From NCBI GenBank assembly GCA_964618895.1, contig CAZUDO010000092.1, forward strand, positions 34,165-98,164: 64,000 nt of DNA, in the 5' to 3' direction. Source of the stretch: CAZUDO01 sp964618895 (GTDB taxonomy: Bacteria > Desulfobacterota > Binatia > DP-6). This document shows, one piece after another, positions 9,219-16,160 of this stretch; within the stretch, counting starts at the first letter, position 1, and each line of letters opens with the position of its first letter. The notes beneath the pieces were generated by a model that saw only the letters and a program-made list of their open reading frames with translations, did no database searches and was not told the origin of the DNA. The position numbers and the translations under genes were made by a program.

Positions 9219-10823
9219 GTGGGGGCAGACGCGCTCGATGCTTCGCTGGCACGCCACATCGCCCGCATCGCCGTGTACATGCGCGGGACGGGCCTGCGGC
9301 GGGTCCCGGTGGCAGACCGGACGCTCCGTGCGGAACTCGCCGGCTTCATCGTCGAGCGCACTGCCCTCCTGGTGGAACCCTGGCTACGCGAGATCGGTGC
9401 CCCACTCGCCATTCCTGCGGCGGATTGGCCCGGGATCGTCGCCGACCAGGCCGCGGCCCTTGGTCGCTGGGCACAGCACATCGCCGATCCCGACGACATC
9501 GACACGTATCGCTTCCTCAACCAGCACACGCGGCGCGGGTTCATCTCGAAGTTTCCGGCCTCGCGGTTTCTCGCCGCCCAGATGCGCCTCGTGCAGCTGC
9601 TCGGCGATGAGCTGCGGCGCAGGTATGCCTCCGACCCGAGACACGCCGATGCGCTCCTGCGCTTGCTCGAACAAGAGTTCCAGGAGCGCGTGTTGCACGT
9701 CACCGACTTTTTCGTCGAGGCGCGCGAGCAGGAGCTGCTCGAGCAGGAGGCCAACTATCGCCGCGCCATCGATCGGGCTCCGGCCTGCATTCTACGGGTC
9801 GACGCCGCCGACGGCACGATCTCCGACGCCAACCACGTCGCCGAGCGCCTGCTCGGCTTCGCCCGCACGGAGCTCGTGGGACGTCGATTCGTCGACCTGC
9901 ATCCCCCCGCCGAGCAGGCCCGGGCAGCCGCCCTCTGGCAGGCGGCGCTCGACCTCGGCCATGCCACGCGCGACGACCTGCATCTCGTCACCCGCCGGGG
10001 CGAGGCCGTGCCGGTGTTCTCCACCGCAGGCTACCTGGAGCAAGGGCCACGGCGCTGGGTCCAGCTCATCTGTGTCGACCTCTCCGAGCGCAAACGCCTG
10101 GAGAGTCAGCTCATCCAATCCGAAAAGATGGCCGCCATCGGCCAACTGGCCGCCGGCATTGCGCATGAGCTCCGCAACCCGCTCGCCATCGTGATGAACG
10201 CTCTCTACGACCTGGGGCACCTCCTGAACGGCGCCAGTGCGGGGGTATCCGAGGACCTGCGCATCGCGGAAGAGGAGATCGGCCGGGCCCAGGCCATCAT
10301 CAAGAATCTCCTCGAGTTCTCGCGCGAGTCCGGGGCCGACCTCGAAGCCTTGTGCGTCAACGACCTGGTGGAGCGCACCCTGCAACTGATGCAGCGCTAC
10401 CTGCAGGACAACGGCGTCCGCGTCACCACGGTCCTCGGCCGCATCCCGCCCTGTCTGGCCAACACCAACGCCATGCGCCAGATCCTGCTCAACCTGATCA
10501 CCAACGCCGTGCAGGCCATGCCGGACGGCGGCGAGCTCGCCGTCCGCACGACGCTCTCCGGCCCGAACCTCATTCGTCTCGAAGTGCGCGATACCGGCGT
10601 CGGTATTCCGCCCGAGCATCTCCAGGACATCTTCAACCCCTTCTACACCACCAAGGCGCCCGGCCAGGGAACGGGCCTCGGGCTGTCGGTGGTGCACTCG
10701 ATCCTGCAGCGCTACCACGGGGACATTCGCGTCACGAGCGACGTTGGCGTGGGAACGATCTTCACCATCGAGGTCCCGTGCCAGTGTCACCCCGACGTCG
10801 CCGCGCCGGCGGCTTCTCGCTGA
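9219..10823 (+). CDS. PAS-domain sensor histidine kinase
   Basis: Cytoplasmic two-component kinase of about 534 residues. The N-terminal ~190 residues form an all-helical domain I do not recognise with confidence, perhaps an RsbRD-like sensory fold. A PAS domain follows (APACILRVDAADGTISDANH), then the HisKA phospho-acceptor box (AAGIAHELRNPLAIVMN) and an HATPase with N, G1, F and G2 boxes (LLNLITNAVQAMPDGG, VRDTGVGIP, FNPFYTTK, GQGTGLGLSVVH). No membrane segment is seen. The start is uncertain: GTG at 9219 or ATG at 9279, neither with a good ribosome site. The NtrC-like regulator starts 15 bases downstream, so the two are almost certainly a pair. Confidence 0.9.
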   Translation: MGADALDASLARHIARIAVYMRGTGLRRVPVADRTLRAELAGFIVERTALLVEPWLREIGAPLAIPAADWPGIVADQAAALGRWAQHIADPDDIDTYRFLNQHTRRGFISKFPASRFLAAQMRLVQLLGDELRRRYASDPRHADALLRLLEQEFQERVLHVTDFFVEAREQELLEQEANYRRAIDRAPACILRVDAADGTISDANHVAERLLGFARTELVGRRFVDLHPPAEQARAAALWQAALDLGHATRDDLHLVTRRGEAVPVFSTAGYLEQGPRRWVQLICVDLSERKRLESQLIQSEKMAAIGQLAAGIAHELRNPLAIVMNALYDLGHLLNGASAGVSEDLRIAEEEIGRAQAIIKNLLEFSRESGADLEALCVNDLVERTLQLMQRYLQDNGVRVTTVLGRIPPCLANTNAMRQILLNLITNAVQAMPDGGELAVRTTLSGPNLIRLEVRDTGVGIPPEHLQDIFNPFYTTKAPGQGTGLGLSVVHSILQRYHGDIRVTSDVGVGTIFTIEVPCQCHPDVAAPAASR

Positions 10824-10838
10824 CGGAGACGCCTGGCG

Positions 10839-12182
10839 ATGGCTACACGCATCCTGCTCGTCGAGGACGAGCCGAACATGGCGCGCACGCTCGCCAAGAA
10901 TCTCGAGCGTGCCGGACACCGCGTCGAGCATGCCGCCAACGGGGCCGAGGCACTCGCACGTCTCACCGACACGCCATTCGACTTGGTACTCACGGACCTC
11001 AAGATGCCCGTCATGGACGGCATGGCGCTCCTGCGCACGCTTCACGCGCGCGGGCTGGCGCCCGTGGTGGTGGTGCTGACCGGCTACGGCACCATCGAGA
11101 CCGCCGTCGAGGCGATGAAGCTCGGTGCCGCCGACTACCTGATCAAGGATGCCCGCCCGCAGGAGATCCTGCTCACCATCGACCGCGTCCTCCGGCTCGA
11201 CGCGCTGCGCCGCGAGAACGAGCGCCTGCGTGCCGAGATCGGACGCCTTCACCGTGTAGGTGAGCTGATCGGCGACAGTGTTCCGATGCGAGAGCTCTAC
11301 CGCGTGATCGACGCGGTCAAGGACAACAAGAGCACCATCCTGATCAGCGGCGAGAGCGGCACAGGCAAGGAACTCGTCGCCCGCACCATCCACGATCGCG
11401 GGCCACTCGCCGACCACCCCTTCGTCGCCATCAACTGCGCCGGTCTCTCCGAGACGCTCCTCGACAGCCAGCTCTTCGGCCACCGCCGCGGGGCCTTCAC
11501 GGGCGCGGTTGCCGATCACGACGGCGTGTTTCGCGCTGCCGAGGGCGGGTCCCTCTTTCTCGACGAGGTGTCCGAGATTCCCCTCGGACTGCAAGCCAAG
11601 TTCCTCCGGGCCGTCCAGGAGCGCGAGGTGACACCGCTCGGCGCCAGTCTTCCGGTCCCAATCGACGTGCGCCTGATCGCCGCCACCAACCGCGACCTCG
11701 ACGCCGAGGTGCACGCCGGCCGCTTCCGGACCGATCTCTTCTACCGGCTCAACGTCGTCCGGGTAGAGCTTGCACCGCTCCGGGCCCGTCGTGAAGACAT
11801 CCCGCTGCTCGTCGATCATTTCATTCGTCGCTACAGCGCCCAGTACCGCGTTGCGCCCAAGCGGGTCACGGCCGAGGCCCACGACCGGCTGTGCGCCCAC
11901 GCCTGGCCGGGCAACATCCGCGAGCTCCAGAACGCCATCGAACGCGCCTTCGCCCTGTCGGTCGCGGACACGGTAACGGTCGACGACCTGCCCCCTGCGG
12001 TCCGGAGACCCGGGTCGACGCCGGTGCCCGACGGCGAGCTGCCGACCCTCGGCGATGCCGAGCGCCGCCTGATCGCGGTCGCCCTCGAGCGGAGCGGGGG
12101 CAACAAGAACGAAGCCGCGCGTCTGCTCGGGATCGACCGGCAACGACTGTATCGCAAGATCGAGAAGTACGGGCTCGCGTAG
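10839..12182 (+). CDS. NtrC-family sigma54-dependent response regulator
   Basis: 447-residue activator with the classic three domains. The receiver has phospho-Asp in LVLTDLKMPVMDG and Lys in DYLIKDARP. The AAA+ domain has Walker A GESGTGKE, the intact sigma54-contacting RGAFTGA loop, Walker B GGSLFLDE and the arginine-finger region FRTDLFYRLNVV. A C-terminal Fis-type HTH follows (NKNEAARLLGIDRQRLYRKI). It opens sigma54-RNA polymerase promoters after phosphorylation by the kinase encoded 15 bases upstream. All catalytic elements look functional, so this is a true sigma54 activator rather than a GAFTGA-less variant. Target promoters were not identified in the window. Confidence 0.95.
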   Translation: MATRILLVEDEPNMARTLAKNLERAGHRVEHAANGAEALARLTDTPFDLVLTDLKMPVMDGMALLRTLHARGLAPVVVVLTGYGTIETAVEAMKLGAADYLIKDARPQEILLTIDRVLRLDALRRENERLRAEIGRLHRVGELIGDSVPMRELYRVIDAVKDNKSTILISGESGTGKELVARTIHDRGPLADHPFVAINCAGLSETLLDSQLFGHRRGAFTGAVADHDGVFRAAEGGSLFLDEVSEIPLGLQAKFLRAVQEREVTPLGASLPVPIDVRLIAATNRDLDAEVHAGRFRTDLFYRLNVVRVELAPLRARREDIPLLVDHFIRRYSAQYRVAPKRVTAEAHDRLCAHAWPGNIRELQNAIERAFALSVADTVTVDDLPPAVRRPGSTPVPDGELPTLGDAERRLIAVALERSGGNKNEAARLLGIDRQRLYRKIEKYGLA

Positions 12183-12361
12183 TTCAGTCCCGTCCGGCCG
12201 CGCGCCGTCCATCTCACGTCCGCGCACCTGCACGGTCTCGAGTCGGGCGCCGAAGCCCGCGATCATGCGACTCGCCATGCGCAGTGCGGGAAGAAAAAAT
12301 GTGTTGTCAGCATGAGGTCGGAGTGGTATTCCAGCCGGCGCACCAGGCCGGAGGAGATGCG

Positions 12362-12625
12362 ATGGAAGAGATGGTCCGCCAAACCGATCAACTCATCAAT
12401 TTCACACGCGAGATCAATCGGCGCATCTCCGAGTCCGGGATATCGGGCGTGGAAGGCCTGGTGTCATTGTATGACCAGCTCCGTAGCGCACTCGGCAAGG
12501 TGAGCCCGCAGGAGCTTGACTGGGCGCAGACGGAGGTCACGCGTGTCCTCGAGAGCTTGAAGCGTCTCTCCGAAGAGCTGCAGCACCTGGCCGCCCTGAA
12601 AACGGCACTCGAGACTGGGCACTGA
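12362..12625 (+). CDS. Small helical protein of unknown function
   Basis: 87-residue cytoplasmic protein, not recognised. The composition is charged and helical throughout, with likely coiled coil in ESLKRLSEELQHLAALKTAL. No Cys, no signal peptide and no membrane segment. The ATG at 12362 follows GGAGGAG about 4-10 bases upstream, a good ribosome site, which supports it as a real gene despite its size; the longer open frame from 11891 is a shadow of the NtrC gene. It begins 179 bases after the NtrC-like gene on the same strand and could be a target or accessory protein of that system, but nothing beyond position supports this. Confidence 0.6.
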   Translation: MEEMVRQTDQLINFTREINRRISESGISGVEGLVSLYDQLRSALGKVSPQELDWAQTEVTRVLESLKRLSEELQHLAALKTALETGH

Positions 12626-12721
12626 GCGGCACGTCTCGGTTGTGCCCCCCGCCAAGGCCGCGTACCATGACGCCACGTCCGGCGAGGGCTCCTTGTCCGC
12701 GCCGCCTCCCGTTCGACTGCC

Positions 12722-13567
12722 GTGCGCCTCCTGCTATCCATCCTGACCTGCACCTTCGCCTTTGCCCCCCCGGGTACGGCCGCGGAGATGGTCCGCGTGC
12801 GGGGCGGCGGAGCGGCGCACACCGATTGTATGCTGGTGACGGACGTGGTCGGGGCGGCGGCAGCCGGACGCGGACGCACGGTGCGCTGCACCGACGGGGA
12901 TCCCGTCTGCGACGCCGACCGCCAGGCCGACGGGGTATGCACGTTCTCGGTCCGTATCTGCCTCGACGATCCGACCGCCCTTCGGTGTCAGCCCGCTCCG
13001 CTCGCGCATGCCGATCTCCTGGCGCCCGTGCCCGCCTTGGCGGGTCTGGCCGCCGCCGTGCACGCCATCTCCATGCCGGTGGTAGCGCCCGATACGTGCA
13101 CGGTCGTCTCGGCCGTCCCGGTGACCACCCGCGGGCGGCGACGCGGACGGGTCGTCCTCCGCGCGACCGCAACCCCGATGACCGGGCCGGTCGATCGGGA
13201 CCGGCTGTCCTTGGCATGCCGCCCGGGCTCGCCCCTCGCGCCACTCTCGACGGTGCAGGAGAAAGTCTTCACGCCCAGTTGCTCCAGCGCGTCCTGCCAC
13301 GGTGACGCGCGGGCGGGCGGCCTCGATCTCCGCCCCGAGGCATCCCCGGCTGCCCTCATCAACGTCCTGGCGACCAACGAGGATGCGCGTGCGGGCGGTC
13401 TTCTGCGCGTCGTCCCCGGCAACCCCGACGCGAGCTTCCTCATGCACAAGCTGATCGGCCCCCTCCCCCGGGGTCGGGGGGCGATCATGCCGCGCGCCGG
13501 CGTCCGTCTGCCCGAGCGCCGGCTCGGCCTCGTGCGCCGATGGATCGCCGGGCTGCCGACGCCTTGA
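12722..13567 (+). CDS. Secreted protein with C-x4-C-H haem-like motif
   Basis: 281-residue exported protein. The GTG start gives a signal peptide (MRLLLSILTCTFAFAPPGTAAE). The first half is Cys-containing and unrecognised. The second half looks like a c-type cytochrome module: FTPSCSSASCHGDARAGG has a C-x4-C-H in place of C-x2-C-H, followed by GNPDASFLMHKL and AIMPRAGVRLP, where a Met or His may be the second axial ligand. C-x4-C-H haem sites are known in tetrahaem cytochrome c3, so covalent haem is plausible but unproven. The next gene carries the same module and the third a classical C-x2-C-H, which suggests one electron-transfer or haem-sensing set. Confidence 0.65.
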   Translation: MRLLLSILTCTFAFAPPGTAAEMVRVRGGGAAHTDCMLVTDVVGAAAAGRGRTVRCTDGDPVCDADRQADGVCTFSVRICLDDPTALRCQPAPLAHADLLAPVPALAGLAAAVHAISMPVVAPDTCTVVSAVPVTTRGRRRGRVVLRATATPMTGPVDRDRLSLACRPGSPLAPLSTVQEKVFTPSCSSASCHGDARAGGLDLRPEASPAALINVLATNEDARAGGLLRVVPGNPDASFLMHKLIGPLPRGRGAIMPRAGVRLPERRLGLVRRWIAGLPTP

Positions 13568-13621
13568 CGCTGTCGCCCACGCTGGGCTAAGGGCGCGGCG
13601 GCGTATCGCCGCACCCGACAC

Positions 13622-14116
13622 ATGCGAGGGAGACGACTTGGGCGCCGGGCGCCCCGGGGGCTGACATTGCTCCTGGGGGCCTGGCTGAGTGCCTGTGCGG
13701 GTAGCGGCCCCGACGGGGGCAGCACGCCCCCGCCCAAATGTAAGCCGAGCGTCGATCCCGCCAGCGTCTCGTTCCAGGGCAACCTCCAACCGGTCTTCAC
13801 GGCCTCGTGTGCGCTCGGGGGCTGCCACGACGCGGCCTCCAGCGTCCAGGGGCTCAACCTCTCGGTCGGGGCGTCCTATAGCCAGCTCGTCAACATGCGC
13901 TCTACCGAGAAACGCACCCTGAAGCGGGTACAGCCGGGCGCTCCGGACGCGAGCTACCTCATCCAGAAGCTCGAGGACACCCCCGGCATCAGCGGCACCA
14001 TCATGCCGCCCGGCTGCAGTGCCGGTGGCACCGGCACGAACGGCGCGCCGTGTCTCACCGCCGACCAAATGGAGATGTTCCGCACGTGGATACTCGCCTG
14101 CGCGCCCAACAACTGA
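13622..14116 (+). CDS. Lipoprotein with C-x4-C-H haem-like module
   Basis: 164-residue predicted outer-envelope lipoprotein: signal peptide ending in the lipobox LSAC (GAWLSACAGSG), a Pro-rich linker, then one domain homologous to the C-terminal half of the preceding gene (FTASCALGGCHDAASSVQGL, GAPDASYLIQKL, TIMPPGC, MEMFRTWILAC). The C-x4-C-H is a possible haem c attachment site; further Cys residues could form disulphides. A short hairpin, GCGGCG-tat-CGCCGC, lies in the gap after the previous gene. The downstream barrel gene begins inside its 3' end, so the two are translationally linked. The exact function is unknown; an electron-carrying lipoprotein beside an outer-membrane barrel is the simplest reading. 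Confidence 0.7.
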   Translation: MRGRRLGRRAPRGLTLLLGAWLSACAGSGPDGGSTPPPKCKPSVDPASVSFQGNLQPVFTASCALGGCHDAASSVQGLNLSVGASYSQLVNMRSTEKRTLKRVQPGAPDASYLIQKLEDTPGISGTIMPPGCSAGGTGTNGAPCLTADQMEMFRTWILACAPNN

Positions 14117-15237
14117 TCGCCGGCCTGACCCTCGGGGTAGCCTGCGTGTTCCTTCCCGTGCGCGCCGGCGCCGAGCCGTACCTGATGGTCCGCCAGGGGG
14201 CAAAGTGCGGCGACTGCCACACCAACCAGACCGGTGGCGGCAAGCGCACGGCGTTCGCTCACATCCACGCGAAGGAGATCCTGCACGACCTCGACCTGCT
14301 CCCCATGCCAGCGGGCGTGAAGCCGTTCCGCGGCGACATCAACCAGTACATTTCGATCGGCGCGGATTTCCGCGTCCGCAACCAGACGCTGTTCCAGGAC
14401 CGCCCCAATACGCAGGGGCGCGTCCCGGAGAACCGGGCCTTCCGGCGGCAGGTCGCATCGAACGACACCAGCCTGGAGGAGACCTTCCTGTACCTCCAGG
14501 TCGACCCCATTCCCGATGTCCTGACCTTCTACATCGACGAAGACGTCACCGGTGGCAACACCCGCGAGGCGTTCGCCCTCATCCGCGGCTTCCTGCCGTG
14601 GGACACGTACGTGAAGGCGGGGCGCTTCTACCCCACCTACGGCCTGCGGGTGCAGGACAACGAGGCCTTCATCCGTGCCGACACGGGGTTCACCTTCGAC
14701 CGCTCGGACGACGGCGCCGAAATCGGCATCGCGCCGGGCCCCTTCTTCCTGGCCAGCTCGGTCACGAACGGCACCAGCGGCGACTCGGACGTGCTGGCGA
14801 CGGTCAACGGCTACGCCCTGATCGACGAGGTGCCGGTCGTCCGGAACGTGCTCGCCGGCCTGTCCTTCGCCCGCAACTCGAACAAGCGTGACGAGGCCGC
14901 CTTCTACGGGGGCGCCAATCTCTGGCAGTTCACGTACCTGGCGGAGTTCGATCTGATCAACGACCGCACCGTGCTCCCCCCGGGAACCGGCCGCGACCAA
15001 TACGCCAGCTACTTCGAGCTCGACTGGCTGCTGTTCGATTGGCTCAACCTGCGCGGCACCTTCGAGTTCCTCAAGGTGAGCGGCGCCCGCAACCAGACCC
15101 GCTACACCGTCGGCGCCAACCCGTTCATCAGCCGTTTCCTGCAGCCGATCATCGAGTACCGGATCAACAATGCGCCGGGCAATGACCTCGAAGGGAACCA
15201 GCCGCAGCTCTGGTTCGAGCTGCACGCCTTCTTCTAG
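14086..15237 (+). CDS. Predicted outer-membrane beta-barrel with N-terminal C-x2-C-H
   Basis: About 383 residues: signal peptide (LIAGLTLGVACVFLPVRAGAE), then a short segment with a classical haem c motif (GAKCGDCHTNQTGGG), then a porin-like barrel of alternating hydrophobic strands that ends in the typical aromatic C-terminus (WFELHAFF). The barrel strands contain phrases such as YVKAGRFYPTYGLRV, common in carbohydrate- or metal-related porins. I take the GTG at 14086 as start (overlap of 31 bases with the lipoprotein gene); a GTG at 14050 is possible. A haem motif fused to a barrel is reminiscent in concept of porin-cytochrome conduits, but only one haem site is present here. It is co-directional with the two C-x4-C-H genes. 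Confidence 0.75.
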   Translation: MDTRLRAQQLIAGLTLGVACVFLPVRAGAEPYLMVRQGAKCGDCHTNQTGGGKRTAFAHIHAKEILHDLDLLPMPAGVKPFRGDINQYISIGADFRVRNQTLFQDRPNTQGRVPENRAFRRQVASNDTSLEETFLYLQVDPIPDVLTFYIDEDVTGGNTREAFALIRGFLPWDTYVKAGRFYPTYGLRVQDNEAFIRADTGFTFDRSDDGAEIGIAPGPFFLASSVTNGTSGDSDVLATVNGYALIDEVPVVRNVLAGLSFARNSNKRDEAAFYGGANLWQFTYLAEFDLINDRTVLPPGTGRDQYASYFELDWLLFDWLNLRGTFEFLKVSGARNQTRYTVGANPFISRFLQPIIEYRINNAPGNDLEGNQPQLWFELHAFF

Positions 15238-15246
15238 AGCGGCGGC

Positions 15247-15606
15247 CTACTTGACGGCTTCGACGACGAAGCCCTGCGTGCCGCCGCCGCTCACCTTGGT
15301 GCCCTCGACGGTCACGGTCTGCGCCGCCTGCTCTTTGAGGGCGGCGTACGGCTTCGGGTTCTCGTGGTCCTCGAGCAGGACGTACACCTGCTTGTCGTCG
15401 GTCAGGAGGCCCATTGGCAGGCCCTTCTTGACGCACGTTTCGGCGCACTTGCGGTGGCCCGGGCCCCGGCCCGTCTCGGGATGGGGCAGGTAGCAGGCGA
15501 GGTCGATGATCTCGCCCGTGAGGGTATCGGCGGCACGTACTGGCACCACCCCCAGGACCAGGGCACCAAGCACCACCGCACCGGCAAGGACGCCATGCGT
15601 TCGCAT
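15247..15606 (-). CDS. Small secreted Cys/His protein, function unknown
   Basis: 119-residue exported protein with a signal peptide (MRTHGVLAGAVVLGALVLGVVPVRAAD). The mature part has a compact Cys/His motif, LACYLPHPETGRGPGHRKC followed by AETCVKKGLPMGLL, and then a small beta domain (KQVYVLLEDHENPKPY, TVTVEGTKVSGGGTQGF). I have seen similar short secreted proteins in Acidobacteria- and Proteobacteria-type genomes without an assigned role; a metal- or haem-linked function is possible from the Cys/His spacing. It follows the cupin gene by 10 bases on the same strand, so they probably form an operon. It converges on the barrel gene, 9 bases away. Confidence 0.7.
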   Translation of the reverse strand: MRTHGVLAGAVVLGALVLGVVPVRAADTLTGEIIDLACYLPHPETGRGPGHRKCAETCVKKGLPMGLLTDDKQVYVLLEDHENPKPYAALKEQAAQTVTVEGTKVSGGGTQGFVVEAVK

Positions 15607-15616
15607 GTCTGCCTGC

Positions 15617-15997
15617 CTAGCTGCCACCCGACGGTGAGTCAATCGGCGCCGGCACGTAGTCCGGCGCGTCCAGCGGCGGCGTGAAGGCGACCAGGGCGGC
15701 TGCGTCACCGCCCGCCGGGGCGAACCAGTGTACGGCGCCGCGGGGGATCACCGCCGCGTCGCCCGGACCGAGCGGGATGCGCTCCGCGGCGAGGGTGAGC
15801 GTGCCTTGCCCCCGGAGCACACGGATGGCGAGGTCATGGTCGACGTGGCGATGCGGCTGTTCGCTCCCGCGCAGCTGCACGACGTGATAGCTCGCCCCGG
15901 CCACGCGCAGCACCTCGTCGACGCGTGCCGCCTGCTCCGCCCCGAGGGCATGCCCAGCCAGGAAGGCATCCACCCCGCCCCGGAGCGCGCCGATCAT
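15617..15997 (-). CDS. Single-domain cupin protein
   Basis: About 126 residues, one cupin barrel. Motif 1 is PHRHVDHDLAIRVLRGQG, with two His and an Asp as possible metal ligands; motif 2 is PGDAAVIPRGAVHWF. Small cupins of this type are metal-dependent dioxygenases, isomerases or plain ligand-binding proteins; the substrate is unknown. The start is uncertain. The frame is open to 16144, but the upstream part is the intrinsic terminator of the repeat-protein operon read as codons, so I take the ATG at 15997. If a start inside the terminator is used instead, the sequence LLALVFFGGAC would form a lipobox-like signal. The next gene begins 10 bases downstream. Confidence 0.8.
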   Translation of the reverse strand: MIGALRGGVDAFLAGHALGAEQAARVDEVLRVAGASYHVVQLRGSEQPHRHVDHDLAIRVLRGQGTLTLAAERIPLGPGDAAVIPRGAVHWFAPAGGDAAALVAFTPPLDAPDYVPAPIDSPSGGS

Positions 15998-16035
15998 CAA
16001 TTGGGGGGCAGGTCTGGCACGCGCGCACGCACCCC

Positions 16036-16075
16036 CAAAAAACACGAGCGCGAGGAGGCTCGCCCCTCGCGCTCG
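16036..16075 (-). terminator. Intrinsic terminator of the left Cys-repeat operon
   Basis: A perfect 11-bp inverted repeat (CGAGCGCGAGG at 16045-16055 and its complement at 16065-16075, 9-base loop) is followed on the minus strand by six T residues (A-run at 16037-16042). It lies about 85 bases after the stop of the last repeat-protein gene. This is the clearest Rho-independent terminator in the window. Confidence 0.88.
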
Positions 16076-16160
16076 TTGCTTCGGCGGCCGGGCCGGGAAC
16101 CCAATCAGGTTCCCGGCCCGCGTCCACCGTTCTCTACGGCTCACCCGAGCGTCCGTCGTC

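Noticed and set aside
9792..12278. 828-residue minus-strand frame opposite the kinase and NtrC genes
   Set aside because: The opposite strand has complete, motif-perfect two-component genes; this frame shows no domain.
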